From Aphis gossypii (taxonomy: Eukaryota > Arthropoda > Insecta > Hemiptera > Aphididae): DNA of 64,000 nt. The notes beneath the pieces are model-generated. The model made no database searches and was not told the DNA's origin. It worked only from the letters and a program-made list of their open reading frames with translations. Location: positions 1 through 64,000 of the forward strand of contig NW_026083189.1 in NCBI RefSeq assembly GCF_020184175.1, read 5' to 3'. Positions 12,204 to 26,029 of this stretch are shown in pieces. The first letter of the stretch is position 1. Each line of letters starts with the position of its first letter. The position numbers were made by a program, and so were the translations under genes.

Positions 12204-13214
12204 GTATTTTAATAATTATTTATTTAATTTTAATATTTTTAATTATTATTAATTAACTTACATTTAATTTTATAATTAGTAGAGCGCATACTGCAATCGT
12301 AATGCTGCCAGTAGAGCGCATACGAGAAAATAGCCTTACTTTGCTACTGATTTGGAAACATTAAAACTGGATTTACAAATGACAGCTTAATGAAACACAT
12401 AAAGAATTAAATTATGTAAGAAATTATCAGAATTAATCTAAAATATTAGTAAGTACAACAACTGAAGAGCAGATAGACTTTTTTAATTCATTTAAAGTTT
12501 TATACATTTTTGGTTACCTAGTTATTAATTTAAGTGATTTTTGTTATTTGTTAGTAATTTGATTTTTTTTTTTCAGAATGTTAACAACTTAAGAACAATT
12601 TCTATTTTAATTGAAAGAGATTTGAGAACACATAATGAAGAAAAAAAAACTATTGTCTTATCCACAGGTACTGTCATAATTGTTGAATGATTTTCTTTAA
12701 AACTCCATAGCAAAATCTAATAATTGGTTGACTTGTTTAAAGCTAAAAATTTCTAATACAAAATAAATTTTTCTAGTACTTAAATATAATAATTAAAATT
12801 TTACTTAATTTAACTAAGATTATATACATATTGTTATGAGTTATTTAACTATTAAAACAAATTATATTTAGATGAGTTATCAAGTAAAGAATATTATAAA
12901 ACCAGATTTAGGATATTAAATATTTATTAATGTAACATAATATTACCAATATTTATTTACATATGTACACTGAATACGTATCTATTTATGTACAAGTATA
13001 TAATTAATTAATTTCATACAAATAGTTTTTAAATTAACAATTAATTGTGTTTTTTGTAAAATTAAATGACTAAACAATCGATTAAAAATCATATAAGGTT
13101 TATATAAGTACAACAGATTTATAACAACTTACAAATAAAAAAATAGTGTTAAATCAATAAGTCAATAACTATATTATAATACATCATATGCATTTATATT
13201 GTACAGAAACTATA
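12204..13214. other. Gene-less AT-rich stretch, one exon-like segment
   Basis: A short direct repeat AGTAGAGCGCATAC occurs twice (about 12279-12325). A segment at 12577-12668 has a clean TTTTTTCAG acceptor and an ACAG/GTACTG donor with an open frame (LRTISILIERDLRTHNEEKK), which could be an exon of the Merlin gene or of another. Nothing else is recognised. Confidence 0.35.
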
Positions 13215-16200
13215 TTATTGATTATTTAAAATTCTTAACTTGGAGTGTGGTTTGGTTGCTGATATTATTGATTTAGTTGATTGTTCATTAATTTGCTTAC
13301 ATGTATGGAAAATTTTGGTTATAAACAGTAGACGAATAATGTATAAATAGTGTTCTTTGCATGGATGACTGTCGAATGAGGGTATTATATCTGATAAAGG
13401 TATTGACTGCATTAATGTTTTTATGATTCCTTTTTTACTTTTAATAGACTCCCAATTTTTTTCAAAATATTTTAGACATATCTTACATATTTTTACAATT
13501 TCATCCTTAGGTGTCTTCAAACCTCCATGAACAACACCTCTATACATTTTATTCAATATTAACAATTGATTTTTGTCGTTCATTGCATTATTGTCTTTAA
13601 CTAATTGTATCAAACAGTTGTCACAATTAAAAAAATCCAGACATTTTTTACTAAATATCCTGCAAAATATACAATTGAACAAGTTTCTAATGTGGTTATT
13701 TCTTCTGGAGCATACATATATAAAGACAAATCTGAATTTGAACTCCTTGGTGAATTTTCTAATTCATCTAATACTTGTTCTTTTTGTTCAATAGTTGTTC
13801 TTTCATTATTGGCAACGTCGGATAGAACATCAACTGTAAGGAAAACATCATTGTCATCTTCACAGTTGCACAACTCTGAACATTTCATCAGGCTAAATGT
13901 ACAAATGTTTGCATAACAACTTCTGAACATCCTTGAAGTGGGATTGCGATTATACCCATTTTTTGACGCATTATAGAAAATAGATTTTCTAGTGGGTCCT
14001 GGCACAAACGGTTAGTTAATAGGAAATACGGTTTTTCTGAATCACATTTATTTAAAACATCGGATTTTTCAATTTTATATAGTTCTAAAATGGAGTTGAT
14101 GGACCAAACAATTCCTGTAAAACACGGTGGTTGTGATTTTATATTTGTGTTTTTGTGTACTTTTTTAGCTTCAAGGAATATGTTGCGTGTATGTTTTAAA
14201 GTATCGAATAAATTGTTGTTAATTTCACTTAATGGCCGAGAGTTTGGATTTTTGTCATATAAAGTTTTACTGTTTAAAATATCAAAAGTGTTATTGATTT
14301 GCATGACAAATTCAGCTGTATCTTCTGCTGTGTCTGATGTTAATTCTCCAGTAGCGATACATGTACGAATTGATGCTGAAACGGATTTACTAAAGATTTG
14401 AGTGGCAAATTTTACTGAATTTTTGCACGTATTTTGAGATTTGTTTGTATTTTTGGATTTTGAACGATTGTTGTTATTTTAGCTCATTAAATTGTCTTAC
14501 TATTCACATCAATGTGTCCTTGATATCTTGAAAACAAATTTTTTATTTCCAATTACTATATCACCATTCAAAAAAATTATTACGTAGACTTTTTAATATG
14601 TGGGATATCGTATATAAGACATATTTGCTTGCCATTAATGTCGACTACTGGGTTAGTTTTTGTCCCTCCAAGTAAATCAAACATCCTGCGGTTTTGTGAC
14701 CCTTGATCGCACACAATACTTACTGGCAATAATCCAACTTCTTCGAGTTATTTTAAACATTCTGTTATTATTTGAACAAGGTCCGTTCCTTTTATACCAG
14801 ATCCACTAAAAAAGAATGCAAATGGAAATTTCCAGTTTTGATATAAGCCACGGATCATTATTACTAAGGCATTTTTGGATGCTTCTGAAGATCGTCCAAA
14901 TTGTCCTAAATCTTGATAGCCTTCTATAAAATCAAGTGCTTTGTTGAATTCTAGACATTTCATTAAAGAAACTTCATCTAGTAAAAAACACACATTTTTT
15001 TTGGTGGTAATTCATTGATGAAACTTTATACTTCACTTGTTGAATGTACTCAATTGGGAAACCAGGATAATAATTAATGCTTTGCAACCAACGTCGCATA
15101 GTACTTTCACCAGGTAGGGTTATTTTATTCCTACGCATGTATTTATAGGTTGATGGAGATTTATAATAAATGGAAAATGCTATTTTTTTTTCTTCAGGTG
15201 TCCATGGCTTCCTACTTTTATGTTGTATTTGCATGGTGACTATTGCTTTTGAGTTTTGTGATTTAAATTTTGTGTTGTGAATTAAATTTTTTATATTAGA
15301 TTTTTGTTTCATTAGTATTTTTTTAACATTTTGTTTTTTTAAACGGCTATAATTGCTCTTTTTCGATTTATTATTTTTTTCTGCCTTTTACAAATATTAA
15401 TTAATTGTTCATTATTAAGTTTTACTCTTTTTGTTATTGTTGGGGATGGTAATTGACACAGTTCTTGTACCCATTGTTTTGTTCTTGATGAATCGGATGA
15501 AATACTGTTAGGACTAGGAAATATTAATTGTGGTGATGATATAGATTTTAAATTTGTATATTTTTTAGTTGGTGTTAGCACTTTAATTTTGTCAGGAGTA
15601 ACTATGAATGTGCCTGATGTGGATACAATGTTTGAATAGTGTAGCATGTTGGTATTATTGTCATCAACTGTTAATGATAAATCTAAAAAATGTATATCAT
15701 ATTGGTTTTTATAATTTAGTAGTATTATAGTTTTATTATAATGAAGTTAAATTGAAAAAATATTTAATTAGTACATTTTTATAGTAGCTGAAGGAGACTA
15801 TATCAATGTTCATATTATAACAACTAAGTTTTATTTAATATTCTACATTTTAAGAAAACACAATTTAAAAATTACAATAAAATATTACATGTAATTATTT
15901 GAGTACAGTAATTCCACGTTATCCACAAATCTTACGTTACAGCATAGTAGCACGGATATTGAAACCGCGGATATTATGTATTAACAAAACCATGTACAAC
16001 TGTACTTATTTTACAAATAAATATCAATCAACCATTGAAATAATTGATAATATATGATAATAAAATAAGTCATAATGTAATTTATATCTGTGCATACAGT
16101 AAAACATTTTTAAAGTTTTATATCAAACGATGTAACAATAATCATTAATTACTATTTTCTAAAAGAAATTATCTACAGTGTTTGTATAATTGTTGTTTAC

Positions 16201-17509
16201 TTAACCGTGGATAACAAGAGATTACTGTACTAGAGAACACAATCATTGAAAAAAACAGAACCTGATTTAAAGTTTTGGAGTCTGTGACTAATACAAAAGA
16301 GGTCTCACAAATTGAGGTACATGTGACTAATATCCCCATGTATTCTCTTAAATTAGGATCTGGTCAGTAACTGACATTTCTTAATATTATGTATATTTTT
16401 TTTGTAATGTGAAACATTAAAACAATAACTAAAAATTACAAAAAAGTATTAAGATTGCCATATGCTTACTTAAATAATAAAATTGAATAACATATTAATT
16501 GGTGTATACATGTAAGATTTCTTACCTTCATCAAACAACAGCTTCCTCTTAGAACTTTTTAAATGTGTTTCAGTCTGTGTTGAATCCAATTGGTGTTCAT
16601 TATTACTTTCAAATTCTTCTGTCAATATATTTATTATTACATTATGTTATATTACTTATATTTTGTAAACTTCCATTTTTATATGAACATTGGTATGAGC
16701 ATACTTAAGGTGAAGTAAGCCTACTGCTTGTTTTCTCTCCGACCCATACGTAACAGACAAAACGCATTTATGGATAATGATTTTTTTTTTTTTATGTTTT
16801 TGAGTATTCTAAGAGTTAAATGACCCATTACAAAACGATAAAGAATAAAATTTTGAGGGAATGTTTTATCGATTTGTCTTATTAATTGTCGAAACAATTT
16901 AAACATTATTTAAATTTGAAAGTCGAATACAAAATCAAACAACAATAAAATATTAAACCAACATATCATACCCTCAAAAATATTATACTCTATAATTCTT
17001 GTTACTCCATAAGATTATCCAAAAATCCAAAAAAAAAAAAAAAACGATTTTAAGTGAAAGAGTTTAAACTATATTGCGCGTGGGTCTAAGAGAGAAAACA
17101 AACGTTGCGCTGACATCCTCTTAAGTATGACAGTATACTTAATTATAAAGTTACTTACCAATATTATGATATAATTTTGGTACAGCCGAAGGTATAAGAC
17201 GCTGTCTTTTCATACACATGTACATATCATTTTCAAAATGATTTTCACAAATAAATTTTTTCCTCAGTGTTTTTGGACTTAAATCGTCCAACTTAATGTT
17301 TCCTTAAGTATATAACAAACACAATAATAATATGTTTGTTTCAGAATATCTATTATAACTATTTATAGGTATTTTATTGTATAATTACCTGAATGTAAGA
17401 TCCATTTTTTACATAAATTCTCATTTTTCGGAAAAATATGGAATTTAAGATCACTATTAAGTCTTTTATTTTTTCCGCAGTTCAAGTATTCACATTTATT
17501 TCCAGACAT
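13215..17509 (-). pseudogene. THAP domain / P-element-type transposase gene, decayed
   Basis: Exons read right to left. 17389-17509 starts with Met and carries the first half of a THAP zinc finger (CEYLNCGKNK ... FHIFPKNENLCKKW). 17159-17302 holds the second half (FICENHF ... RLIPSAVPKLY). 16526-16618 is a linker. An exon from 15682 downward carries a Lys-rich coiled-coil linker. The P-element transposase core follows in broken frames: a helix-turn-helix-like part (about 14974-15312, TMRRWLQSI), the LDEVSL...EGYQDLG block (14748-14993), an IVCDQGSQN block near 14680-14720, and the C-terminal LCQDPLENLFSIMRQKMG...NRNPTSRMFRS block (13900-14060). All introns seen are GT-AG in matching phase 1. 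At least three frameshifts in homopolymer runs and several stops (for example within 14740-14760 and 14480-14560) destroy the core. It belongs to the same family as the gene at 35505-39440. Confidence 0.8.
15906..16227. mobile_element. pogo/Tigger-like MITE, 322 bp, in an intron
   Basis: The element begins CAGTAATTCCACGTTATCC and ends CGTGGATAAC...GAGATTACTG, inverted ends typical of pogo/Tigger-type Tc1-mariner elements. It is flanked by TA on both sides (15904-15905 and 16228-16229), the expected target duplication. It lies in the intron between the linker exons of the decayed THAP/P-element gene. There is no coding capacity. Confidence 0.7.
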
Positions 17510-18299
17510 AATTTATAAAAAAGAATGAAAACGTATGCTTTGAAAAATAAAATTGTCACTCACAAAAAAAAACCGTTAAAACATATAATGACCGTTTTAT
17601 TGTAATTTTAAAATTTTACCTGCCATAGAGTCAAAAATATTCTACAACACGGAGGTTTTACGTAGGAATACAGCTTTTAATAAAAATGCCTTTGATTTAT
17701 GTTAATAGTGATTTAAACTAATATTTGAGAAACTTTTATTAAGCGTATGATATTTTATTATTTTTTTCTATTGTTATTTTAAAAATGGTTTTTAGTTCGA
17801 TTATTGTGTATTGTACAACTGTATAATAAGATAATGATTTGAAATTGGATGTAGTTATACCTACTAAGTGTAAATTTTGGTAATCGCTGTTTATTTTTGA
17901 AAGTTCTTTTTGCATTATGAGTCTGGTTTTATAATTTTCATTACATTCTAGTGTAACTCGATTCATGACTATATTTTTAATATATATAATTTTATAATAA
18001 CCATGTTTAACTATGTATATTAATAAATAAATTCTTAATTTAAATATAACTGCTTGTCTGCTTACTATTAATAATACAGGGTGCATAATATTTTTATAAC
18101 AAGTTATGATCGAGCATGGTCTAAAACTATGTTGTCAAACGTCCACAAACAGTTAGTAGCATTTCCTGATCGAGATTTTAAGATATGAGATATAATTCCA
18201 TGTTACGTCGTTAAACATATACATAAAAAGATATAATAATATAAAGGTTATGTATTTTATTTTAATATAAATATTATATTATGTGTGTGGGTGTGTGTA
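17510..18299. other. Gene-less AT-rich stretch
   Basis: This is the region upstream of the THAP start codon at 17509. The open frame at 17739-18086 (minus) has no recognisable motif and low-complexity composition, and I do not call it. The right end is a short GT-rich run before the Helitron start. Confidence 0.4.
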
Positions 18300-19537
18300 T
18301 CCTACTAACTTACTAATATTATAAACGCAAAAAGTTTGTAAGTATGGATGGATGATTGTTACTCTTTCACGTAAAAACTACTGAATGGATTTTAATGAAA
18401 CTACAATAATATAGCTTATACATCAGAATAACACATAGGCTACAATTGATAAAAGTATTATGTGAATTGTCCAAAATATCAAGTAAGTAAAAAATCTACC
18501 ATCTGCTAGTTAATATGGCAAGTACTGCCAAAACGGTAACCGAACAATTTCCCTCCGACTGCTTTTGGCATAGTAGGACATTTTCCCTCCGAAAAATGTT
18601 CCGATGCGGACATTTTCCTCCCATTTTTTTTTAAGTTTATTATTTAATAATTTAATATTATTTATTATTTAGTAAGAAATTATTTTTTTTCAGAAATATA
18701 ATCAATTATACTACAATAAACTTTATATATTTTTACTGTAAATCACATTTTTTTTTTTTTTTCATTCAAATATAATTAAAACGTAAAAAATTGTAGATAG
18801 GTAAGTAAAATAGGTTAAAAATTTCATTTTTTTTTTTTTCATAAACATAATAAGACATAAAAAAATTGTATAAAAGTAAAATAGGTTAAAAATTTCATTT
18901 TTTTTTTCATAAATATAATAAAACGTAAAAAAATTATATAAGTATAAAAGGTTAAAAATATTTATGTAATGTAGTCTAAAAATTTAGACATAAAAATGAT
19001 ATATTTTGTAAAAAAACATTTAATTTCTGATACTTTTTTTATATCTAAGCACATATTTTGTAATCGTGTTTCATATTTATTTATTTATTTTTTTTGTTAA
19101 AAAAACCGTACCCGTTTAATTTTTAATACTTTATTAATTTTTGATACTAGTGAATAATACAATATGCTAGTACTATTACTTTTTTATTTAGACAAACCGT
19201 ACACATATATAATGTACTAATGTATGATGTAAATGTTGATCTTAAATAGTCCTACAAAAAAGCCCGCTACAGTATGTATCTATCTATTTTATACCTAAGC
19301 CAATATAGTGAACCATAACAACAAAAAAAAATTGTTAATTTATATAAAATATGTCTTTCACGCTACATCATTTGAACAAATATTATATAAGAAAACATTT
19401 TAAATGGTCAGTGAAAATATCCTAAGTTTTGAATACCATTAAACCAAATATTAAATAGGTAACAAATTAATCAAAATTCGAATCATAGTATAGAATTGAC
19501 ATTTTTAACGAACAATGAAGTGCACGGGGTCAGCTAG
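18300..19537 (+). mobile_element. Non-autonomous Helitron, about 1.24 kb
   Basis: The left end has TC followed by TATTATAAACGC and a GTATGGATG...ACTCTTTCACGTAAAAACTACTGA segment, of a kind often seen at the 5' part of insect Helitron-like elements. The right end GAAGTGCACGGGGTCAGCTAG at 19517-19537 has a CTAG terminus followed by T, as for Helitrons. The last about 140 bp match the ends of two other copies (34240-34383 and 46935-47076). It carries no Rep/helicase. The interior holds a three-unit tandem repeat and repeated CCCTCCGA motifs. Confidence 0.65.
18748..18960. repeat. Tandem repeat, three units of about 63-79 bp
   Basis: The three units run 18748-18826, 18827-18897 and 18898-18960. 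Each starts with a T-run and CAT, then (T/A)AA.ATAATAAAAC.TAAAAAA and ends with GGTTAAAAAT. The unit differs in T-run length between copies. It lies inside the non-autonomous Helitron. Confidence 0.65.
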
Positions 19538-20877
19538 TATATTATAAATAGATATTCCATAATATTACTTTTGTTATTATTTGTTCATTATAATAAAATA
19601 TTAACGTTAATGTTAGAAAATTTAACGAATATTATGAATAGTATTGAATAGTGTGCACTGTGCGCAATGGTTTTGTGTACGTCAGGTGTTCCCTTCCCGC
19701 CAACCAAGAATCGTGAACCAATAATTATCCATAGAACAATTATTAAATTACCGAAGTCCTAAAGAGACTGCTATCGAGTATCGGTATCACTGGAATACCG
19801 TCTGCCGGATCATTCGTATACCACTACACTAGCGCCTATCTAACGGCGTTATCCAGAAATAGATCGCAACTGGCGCTTATCTAGTGCTATTATCCACAAC
19901 TAACGCCGCGATTGCAGCGCTACCCAACGGCATTATCCATTTGAGCGCAACGCGAAATGCCGCCAGTGAGCAATCTATACTATGTATAATCAATGATAAT
20001 ACTTATCTCATATCTACATTCTATAATAGTAATATACATATTTTCTACATTATACGTTATCCATTGATTATTATTACCATAGAAATATTGCTAGTGCATT
20101 AGTGCCTATTTATTATCAATATTATAACGTTATGTGGTATTACCTGTATTATACCTAATATTCACTTGTTAATTTGTAATTATTGATCATAGAAATATCA
20201 TTGATAATTGATCATATTGTAGTAGAGTGCATAACAAAATAGATTCTATTATTATTTATCTTTTAGATTTATTTTGTCATGGTAGAGTGTAGATCATAAT
20301 AGTCATAATACCATATCTATTCTATTAGTAGGTATACTAACTACTAACAGAAAGGTACTCAGTACTCACTAATCACTAGTCACTCACTAGTCAGTAGGTA
20401 CTCAGTTGTAGTTACTACTCACTAGACATTTGCTTTTGGAACTTCAAACTTGTTCAATCAATAAGAAAATAAGGTATAACTGTTTAAGGAATAAGGTATT
20501 AGATAGGTAAGAATTATATCATATTATACTCATATTATACTTATTAAGATTAACATAATATTTAACAAGTAGACGACTAGACATCTACATAAAAAAAATA
20601 CCTATTATATTTTTTAATAGTAAGGGTCGAAGACATTATATTATATTATTATACATTGTTATTACCTATTTTATGAAATTTCATTTTTATTATTTCACAT
20701 AATATGTCAAATGTTGTTTATTAATCTCAACAAAAATAAAAGAATCCATAAACAAGTTGAAATTGTGTCTACTTTTTAAACAATTTATTTATTATAGTAC
20801 TAAACCTTTTTTTAAATTTTTTTTTTTCAAGTTTAAACTGACGACAGCGTGGAAATTATAATTACCTAGGTACCTAT
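19538..20877. other. Gene-less stretch with a third copy of the CAGTGAGCAATCTAT repeat
   Basis: A CG-rich block at about 19820-19966 (ACACTAGCGCCTATC, TAACGGCGTTATCC, GAGCGCAACGCG) runs into CAGTGAGCAATCTATACTATG at 19967, the same order as outside and inside the 5156-6964 element. No inverted partner was found nearby. At 20358-20430 there is a degenerate CACTAGTCACTCACTAGTCAGT repeat. No gene is recognised. Confidence 0.45.
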
Positions 20878-23800
20878 TTACCAAAAACGTAATGCCATAT
20901 TACAATTATTATTACATAATGGATATTGTTGTGCTTGTAACTGTGTTACACAATCTACACATAACACTTTATGCCCACAAGGCACAAGTGCATGAGTCCT
21001 CTGTTCCACTCTACACACAGTACAAATATTTGTTTAATCTGCAGGAGGATAGAGTTCATATAAATTTGGAGGAACTTCTACAAAAGTTATTTCTTCTTCC
21101 TCGTTGGTATCATTCCAAAACTGTTGCCATGTATCCAATTCCCTATCTTCAGGAATAATGAAGTCCATATCATCATCTAGTAATAAATAAATGATTTAAT
21201 TATAATTTACTAGAGGTACCTACTTTGTTATTGGTAAGTATCTATATAAATCAAATTAAAAATATTATTTTTGAAATCTATTATGTAGATATTACCTTCT
21301 ATGTTATTAACTTGTCCAATATTCATTTCAGCCACTGGAATGAAATCTTCTAAAATGATTGGATTAACTACACCTTCAGCATTTCCAATGACTGGAATGG
21401 GTGGGTGCATTTAGTAAATCACCATCCTGGATCTCATTATCAGAATCTATTATAAAAATCAATATTGTTGTTTTCCATAATGTAGGTATATATTGTAATT
21501 TTTGTTAACTATTAATAATTATTAATTAATATTTATAATAATGACATAAAAATTGTATTTGTAATTTACTAAGTACTTATATAAATATATGTAGGAAAGA
21601 AGGTAATTTACATGATCAATTTTCTCAGCTGGATTTGCTTTAACAAAAATTATTCATTCATTTTTGGCAAACAATGATCTGTGTACTTCATAGGATTTTT
21701 ATACATAACAAATTAATCAAAACATAATAGTATAATTAGTGATTACTATTCACTATAAATAATATTATTTTTTATTAATTGAACATTTTATTTGATTTAT
21801 AGTTATTTTTTAAATTGTATTTTAAGTTATTAGATACTGAAAAGAATTGATCAAAATTCGCTCAATTCATGAAATTTTAAATTGTTTTTTTTTTTTTATA
21901 GGTACATACCATCAATATCATCATGCCAATTTAGCTCTCTAGTTAAATATCCATCAGTGCAGTGTGAACATTGTATCAAAAAACTCCTTTATTGTAATGA
22001 CCCCAGTACTGAGTAGAGCTGTAGAATTTTTGGTACGCATAGAATTCAAAATATATTTAAATTTAATGCTTCTACTTGTTGTTAGTCCTGCTGCTAATTG
22101 GGAGACAACAATATGCTGTTTCACTGCAATACTTTTGAGGTAGTCTAAAATTTAAATTGATTATATTATTGTACATTATTATATTTTATTCTATTTTATT
22201 TTTGATAAAGTAGTCAATATTTATTAATTATTTAATTCACTCAATTTCATAACTAATTTTGTTTAATAAAATAAATAGTATGGATTGAAGAAAAATAAAA
22301 AATTTACGTCTAGGATACAAAAATAAATTTTCCTGTTACATAGAATGTAACATAAAAAAAAAAAAAATTCTACTCTTACAGTTTTTAGTTTTCTGTTGCT
22401 CCACAATTTAATTATAAAAGAATTTAAAACTATTCATGATAAATTAAATTAAATTAATTATTTCTGTATAAGTTCTACATTGTTTAAACATTAAAATAAA
22501 TGAGTACTCATGATTATAGATTTTATAAGAATGAAATAACTCACCAAAAATTCTCCATAAATTTGGGTGAGAAACTTGAAAATTTTGCTTCAGAGTGGAG
22601 TGAAAACTCTCGACATTGTTGTTACTTGTTAGTGCTGCGAGGTTGGCCACACACGGAAAAACACTCTAGGCTTTTTCTGATAAACCAAAAACTAATTCAC
22701 CAGATACATTACAAGCATTATTAAAGAAAATTATACATCAATACTTCAACAAAAACTAGATTTTATAACAATGCACTTTCTATACAGGTACAATATAATT
22801 TACCTAGACATATAAGTAAAGAATCTAGGTAATAATATTCCATTATTTTGAGCATTGGTCTTTAATTTCTTGAAACCCCATTTCAATTTAATGTGCAGAT
22901 AATAAAGCCAAAACTGCACACATCTTTAAGCACATCTTTGCCTCTCTATTCTGCTGTATATAATGTGAGTAGCCCATTTTCTTTTATTTTTTTGTAAACT
23001 TTAAAATTAAATTTATATTAATTCATAAATAAATCATAAAGTGAGAACATGAAAATAAATTTATGTAATATGGAACTTCAGAAAAGGTTTTAAATTTTAA
23101 ACCTGCACATAATGGAACCAACATGAATACACGTGTGCTTCTGGATACATGTCGACAAAAACTTGGCGTAGGGAAGTTTCAAAGTCGATCATTACTGAGA
23201 CTGGTCTGACCTCTGGGTATTTCATTTTGAATCTCTCCAATACTTTTCTGTAGGATGCTTCAGTTTTGGCTTCCATTAGCACATAACATACAGGTATGGA
23301 CTAAAAAAACATTGAAATTGATATTACGATTTATTTTTAATATTTACTGCAAAATAACTGTTTAAATTTCCGTGATTTGGCAGGATCAAGTGAGTAATAA
23401 ACAATTGTCGACATTGAGGCGTTGATGGAACTACTTTAAATGTCCCATCAGCATGCAATTCTGTGGAGCCTTGGTTAACTACAGCACTAATAAGATCATT
23501 GCAACAAAACATTACGCTGTACTTGCCATCTCTGTCAACCATCATTTTTGGTAAAATGTAGAATTATTACATTGATATCTATAAATTAGATACTTAAATT
23601 ACTATTATCAGTAATTTTAATTTAATCAACTTTAATCTTACTTGTCAGCATTCAAATCTAAATGTTCACCCAACTCTCGCAATGTATATGGTAATGCTGG
23701 ACAAACACTTCTTCTAGACTGTCGCATGGAAGACCCGCTGTAGGCCAACTATAATTTAAAGCAGCTTCTGGATCCTTATCAAATTTACATTTCATAACAT

Positions 23801-24155
23801 TATTATTTATATTTAACAGTTTTAAAGTGCATAAGTGCATTATATAAGTACCTCTTACCTAACCGATTCTTCGTCATAAATTACTTTAAGAGCTGTAGTC
23901 TCAGTCTTCGATTTCTCAATTAAAGTGGTCCTAAAAGGTTTTGTTACTTGTTGCTCATTAAACATTGGGCTATAAGCTAAATGTGTATGAAGGTTCTTAG
24001 TTATAATAGTGCCATTTTCCATTTTGATTAATGTGATTTTACAGTAAACATTAGGTGTTGGACAGACATAGTAACTGTAATAATTATGTGAATTTCAACC
24101 ATTTTATATGTATTTTTATAATTTTTTAATAATAAAATATTGAGTGTGACTTACC
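20878..24155 (-). pseudogene. FLYWCH-MULE-RING transposase gene
   Basis: Exons read right to left. An exon ending at 24155 (NKTRGGKR) joins one starting at 24074 with YYVCPTPNVYCKI, together the C-terminal half of a FLYWCH zinc finger. MULE transposase pieces follow: TELHADGTFKVVP (23324-23545, first Asp), VMIDFETSLRQ and YSCWFHYVQ (23097-23282, second Asp and the Cys-Trp-Phe-His step) and NNNVESFHSTLKQNFQV (22444-22650). The C-terminal exon 20878-21178 ends with an acidic stretch and then a RING-like finger: ICTVC, CGHKVLC..C and PLCNNNC. An in-frame TAA sits between the acidic part and the finger (after PPNLYELYPPAD), and the exon near 21297-21450 appears frameshifted, so this copy is probably inactive. 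The RING would suggest a ubiquitin-ligase-type tail; that is inference. Confidence 0.7.
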
Positions 24156-24199
24156 GTTTACCACCACGAGTTTTATTTTTTTATAGTAGAATCCTTCGT

Positions 24200-25780
24200 G
24201 TTCCGTTTTTTTTTTTAAAAATAACAGAAACAAGCAAAAAATTGTTAAATAATTTTTACGGTATACAAATATTAAAAAAAAACTGTTCAAATAAAATGGG
24301 ACTATTTTTAATGACCACAGACCAAATGACACATACAAAGATGTAGAGACAAATGACAATAAATCGAGAATTATTAGGTTAAAATACATTCGTAAATATT
24401 CTGAATTTTACAAATTTTTTATCACAAAAACAATGAGCTAAAAATAGATATGGTTTTTATTTTTAGTGGGAGTCATAATTGACTCCATGAAAAATAATGC
24501 CTATTTTTGTTACGCATTGGCAATCGTTATAATATATTGATATATTTTTCGGCTAAAATAACTAAGATTTTACATCCCCCCTCCCCCCTCCATAACAAGT
24601 TTGGCACAAGTTAATTAGAAATGTAGCATTAGGGATTTGTCTCAACTCTTTTGTGTGAAATATAAAATATAATTGTTAATCTAGTAACAAAAAAAAAAAT
24701 CGATCTTTTAATTTTGTGTTTCTATAATGTTGTTGACTTCGACGCCCCAAAGACTTGAACACGTATTATACGCATATCTCAACAACTCTTAAGTTGGCAT
24801 CGAGTTTAGGCATGCAGCTGTACAGCTCAAATGGTATACCACTTTATGACGATACCTACTATTTTGTAATATATTGGTACATTGCATAAATACATGTTGG
24901 GGATAATATTTTATGCTTATAATATTAATATTAATTATTTGTCAGTCGACAGTCACACACATCAATGTTTTATATAAACTTATATATGTATAGTTTTTTA
25001 TTAACTCCAACAGCAATTGAAAAATAAAGTAAATATAACATATTTTTCAGCTTAATTTTTTTTCATATTGACTATTTCTATAATTGATATTTATTTTATA
25101 ATCCACATGGGCCTATGATAAAAAAATCGGTTCACTATACTATAAGAGCGGTACAGCCACAGCCCACAAGTACTGATTGTATAGTATTAACAACATAGTA
25201 CGTCATACAGTATAACAGAAATTCTGATAAACGAAATAACTTATGTAGTTTTGATCAATATTTTTAATATTTATGTTTTTATATCACTTATACAGATGCT
25301 TAATACACGTATATAGTATATAGTATAACATATTTTCAGAATTAAAAATTTTAAAAAAAGTCCTATGATACGTGCAGGCTGCAGCTTCAATAAATTATAG
25401 AAAAAAAATATATTGATTAACACAAAAGTTATTTCCTTTATAATTTATCGAATCTTTCTATTATACTCTGTTAAGACCATAGTCCATGAGGTAGATCTTT
25501 TATGATCCTTGGATGATTTACTGATATATGATATGATATACATTTTTTATATGATTCGCCACCACTATACTCGCTAGAGCAGTAGGCAATAGCACATCTT
25601 TGTACTAAAACATACTTTTCTACATTATGGTATTGGCTACATAAAGATATAGTCCGTACGATGAGATACGCATCAGGCCTCACCGGTTTGTCTATTAAAG
25701 TCAAAAAGCTGTAGTAAATAACATCTTTGAACTTGATATAGTAACTACTCTATCTATTAATCCAGTTCTTATCTAGGTCT
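24200..25780. other. Gene-less AT-rich stretch
   Basis: The open frames here (24126-24389 and 25471-25704, minus) show no recognisable motif. The sequence holds C-runs (about 24576-24595) and TA-rich tracts. The right end, about 25780-25861, is probably the 5' untranslated leader of the non-LTR element that follows. Confidence 0.4.
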
Positions 25781-26029
25781 CCGTTATTTGTATTTCATTT
25801 TATATCGTTAATCTACGGTATTTTTCGTTCGTTTTTCAATTTATTTTTATTTTCGTTCACAATGTCTTTTACGTGTGTCAAATATTTTGATACTTCTACA
25901 CATAAGGATGACATATTAGAGTGCACAACTTGCAAAAAGTTTTTGCACTTCTATTGTGCGGGCTACTCTGAAATTAATTTTTAAAAAATGTCAAATAATA
26001 CGAAAGCAAGATTCAATTGCACTGAGTGC

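Noticed and set aside
17739..18086. 115-codon minus-strand frame
   Set aside because: No motif; composition matches intergenic AT-rich DNA.
18240..18299. Recent microsatellite expansion (GT run)
   Set aside because: Too short and interrupted; merely flanks the Helitron start.
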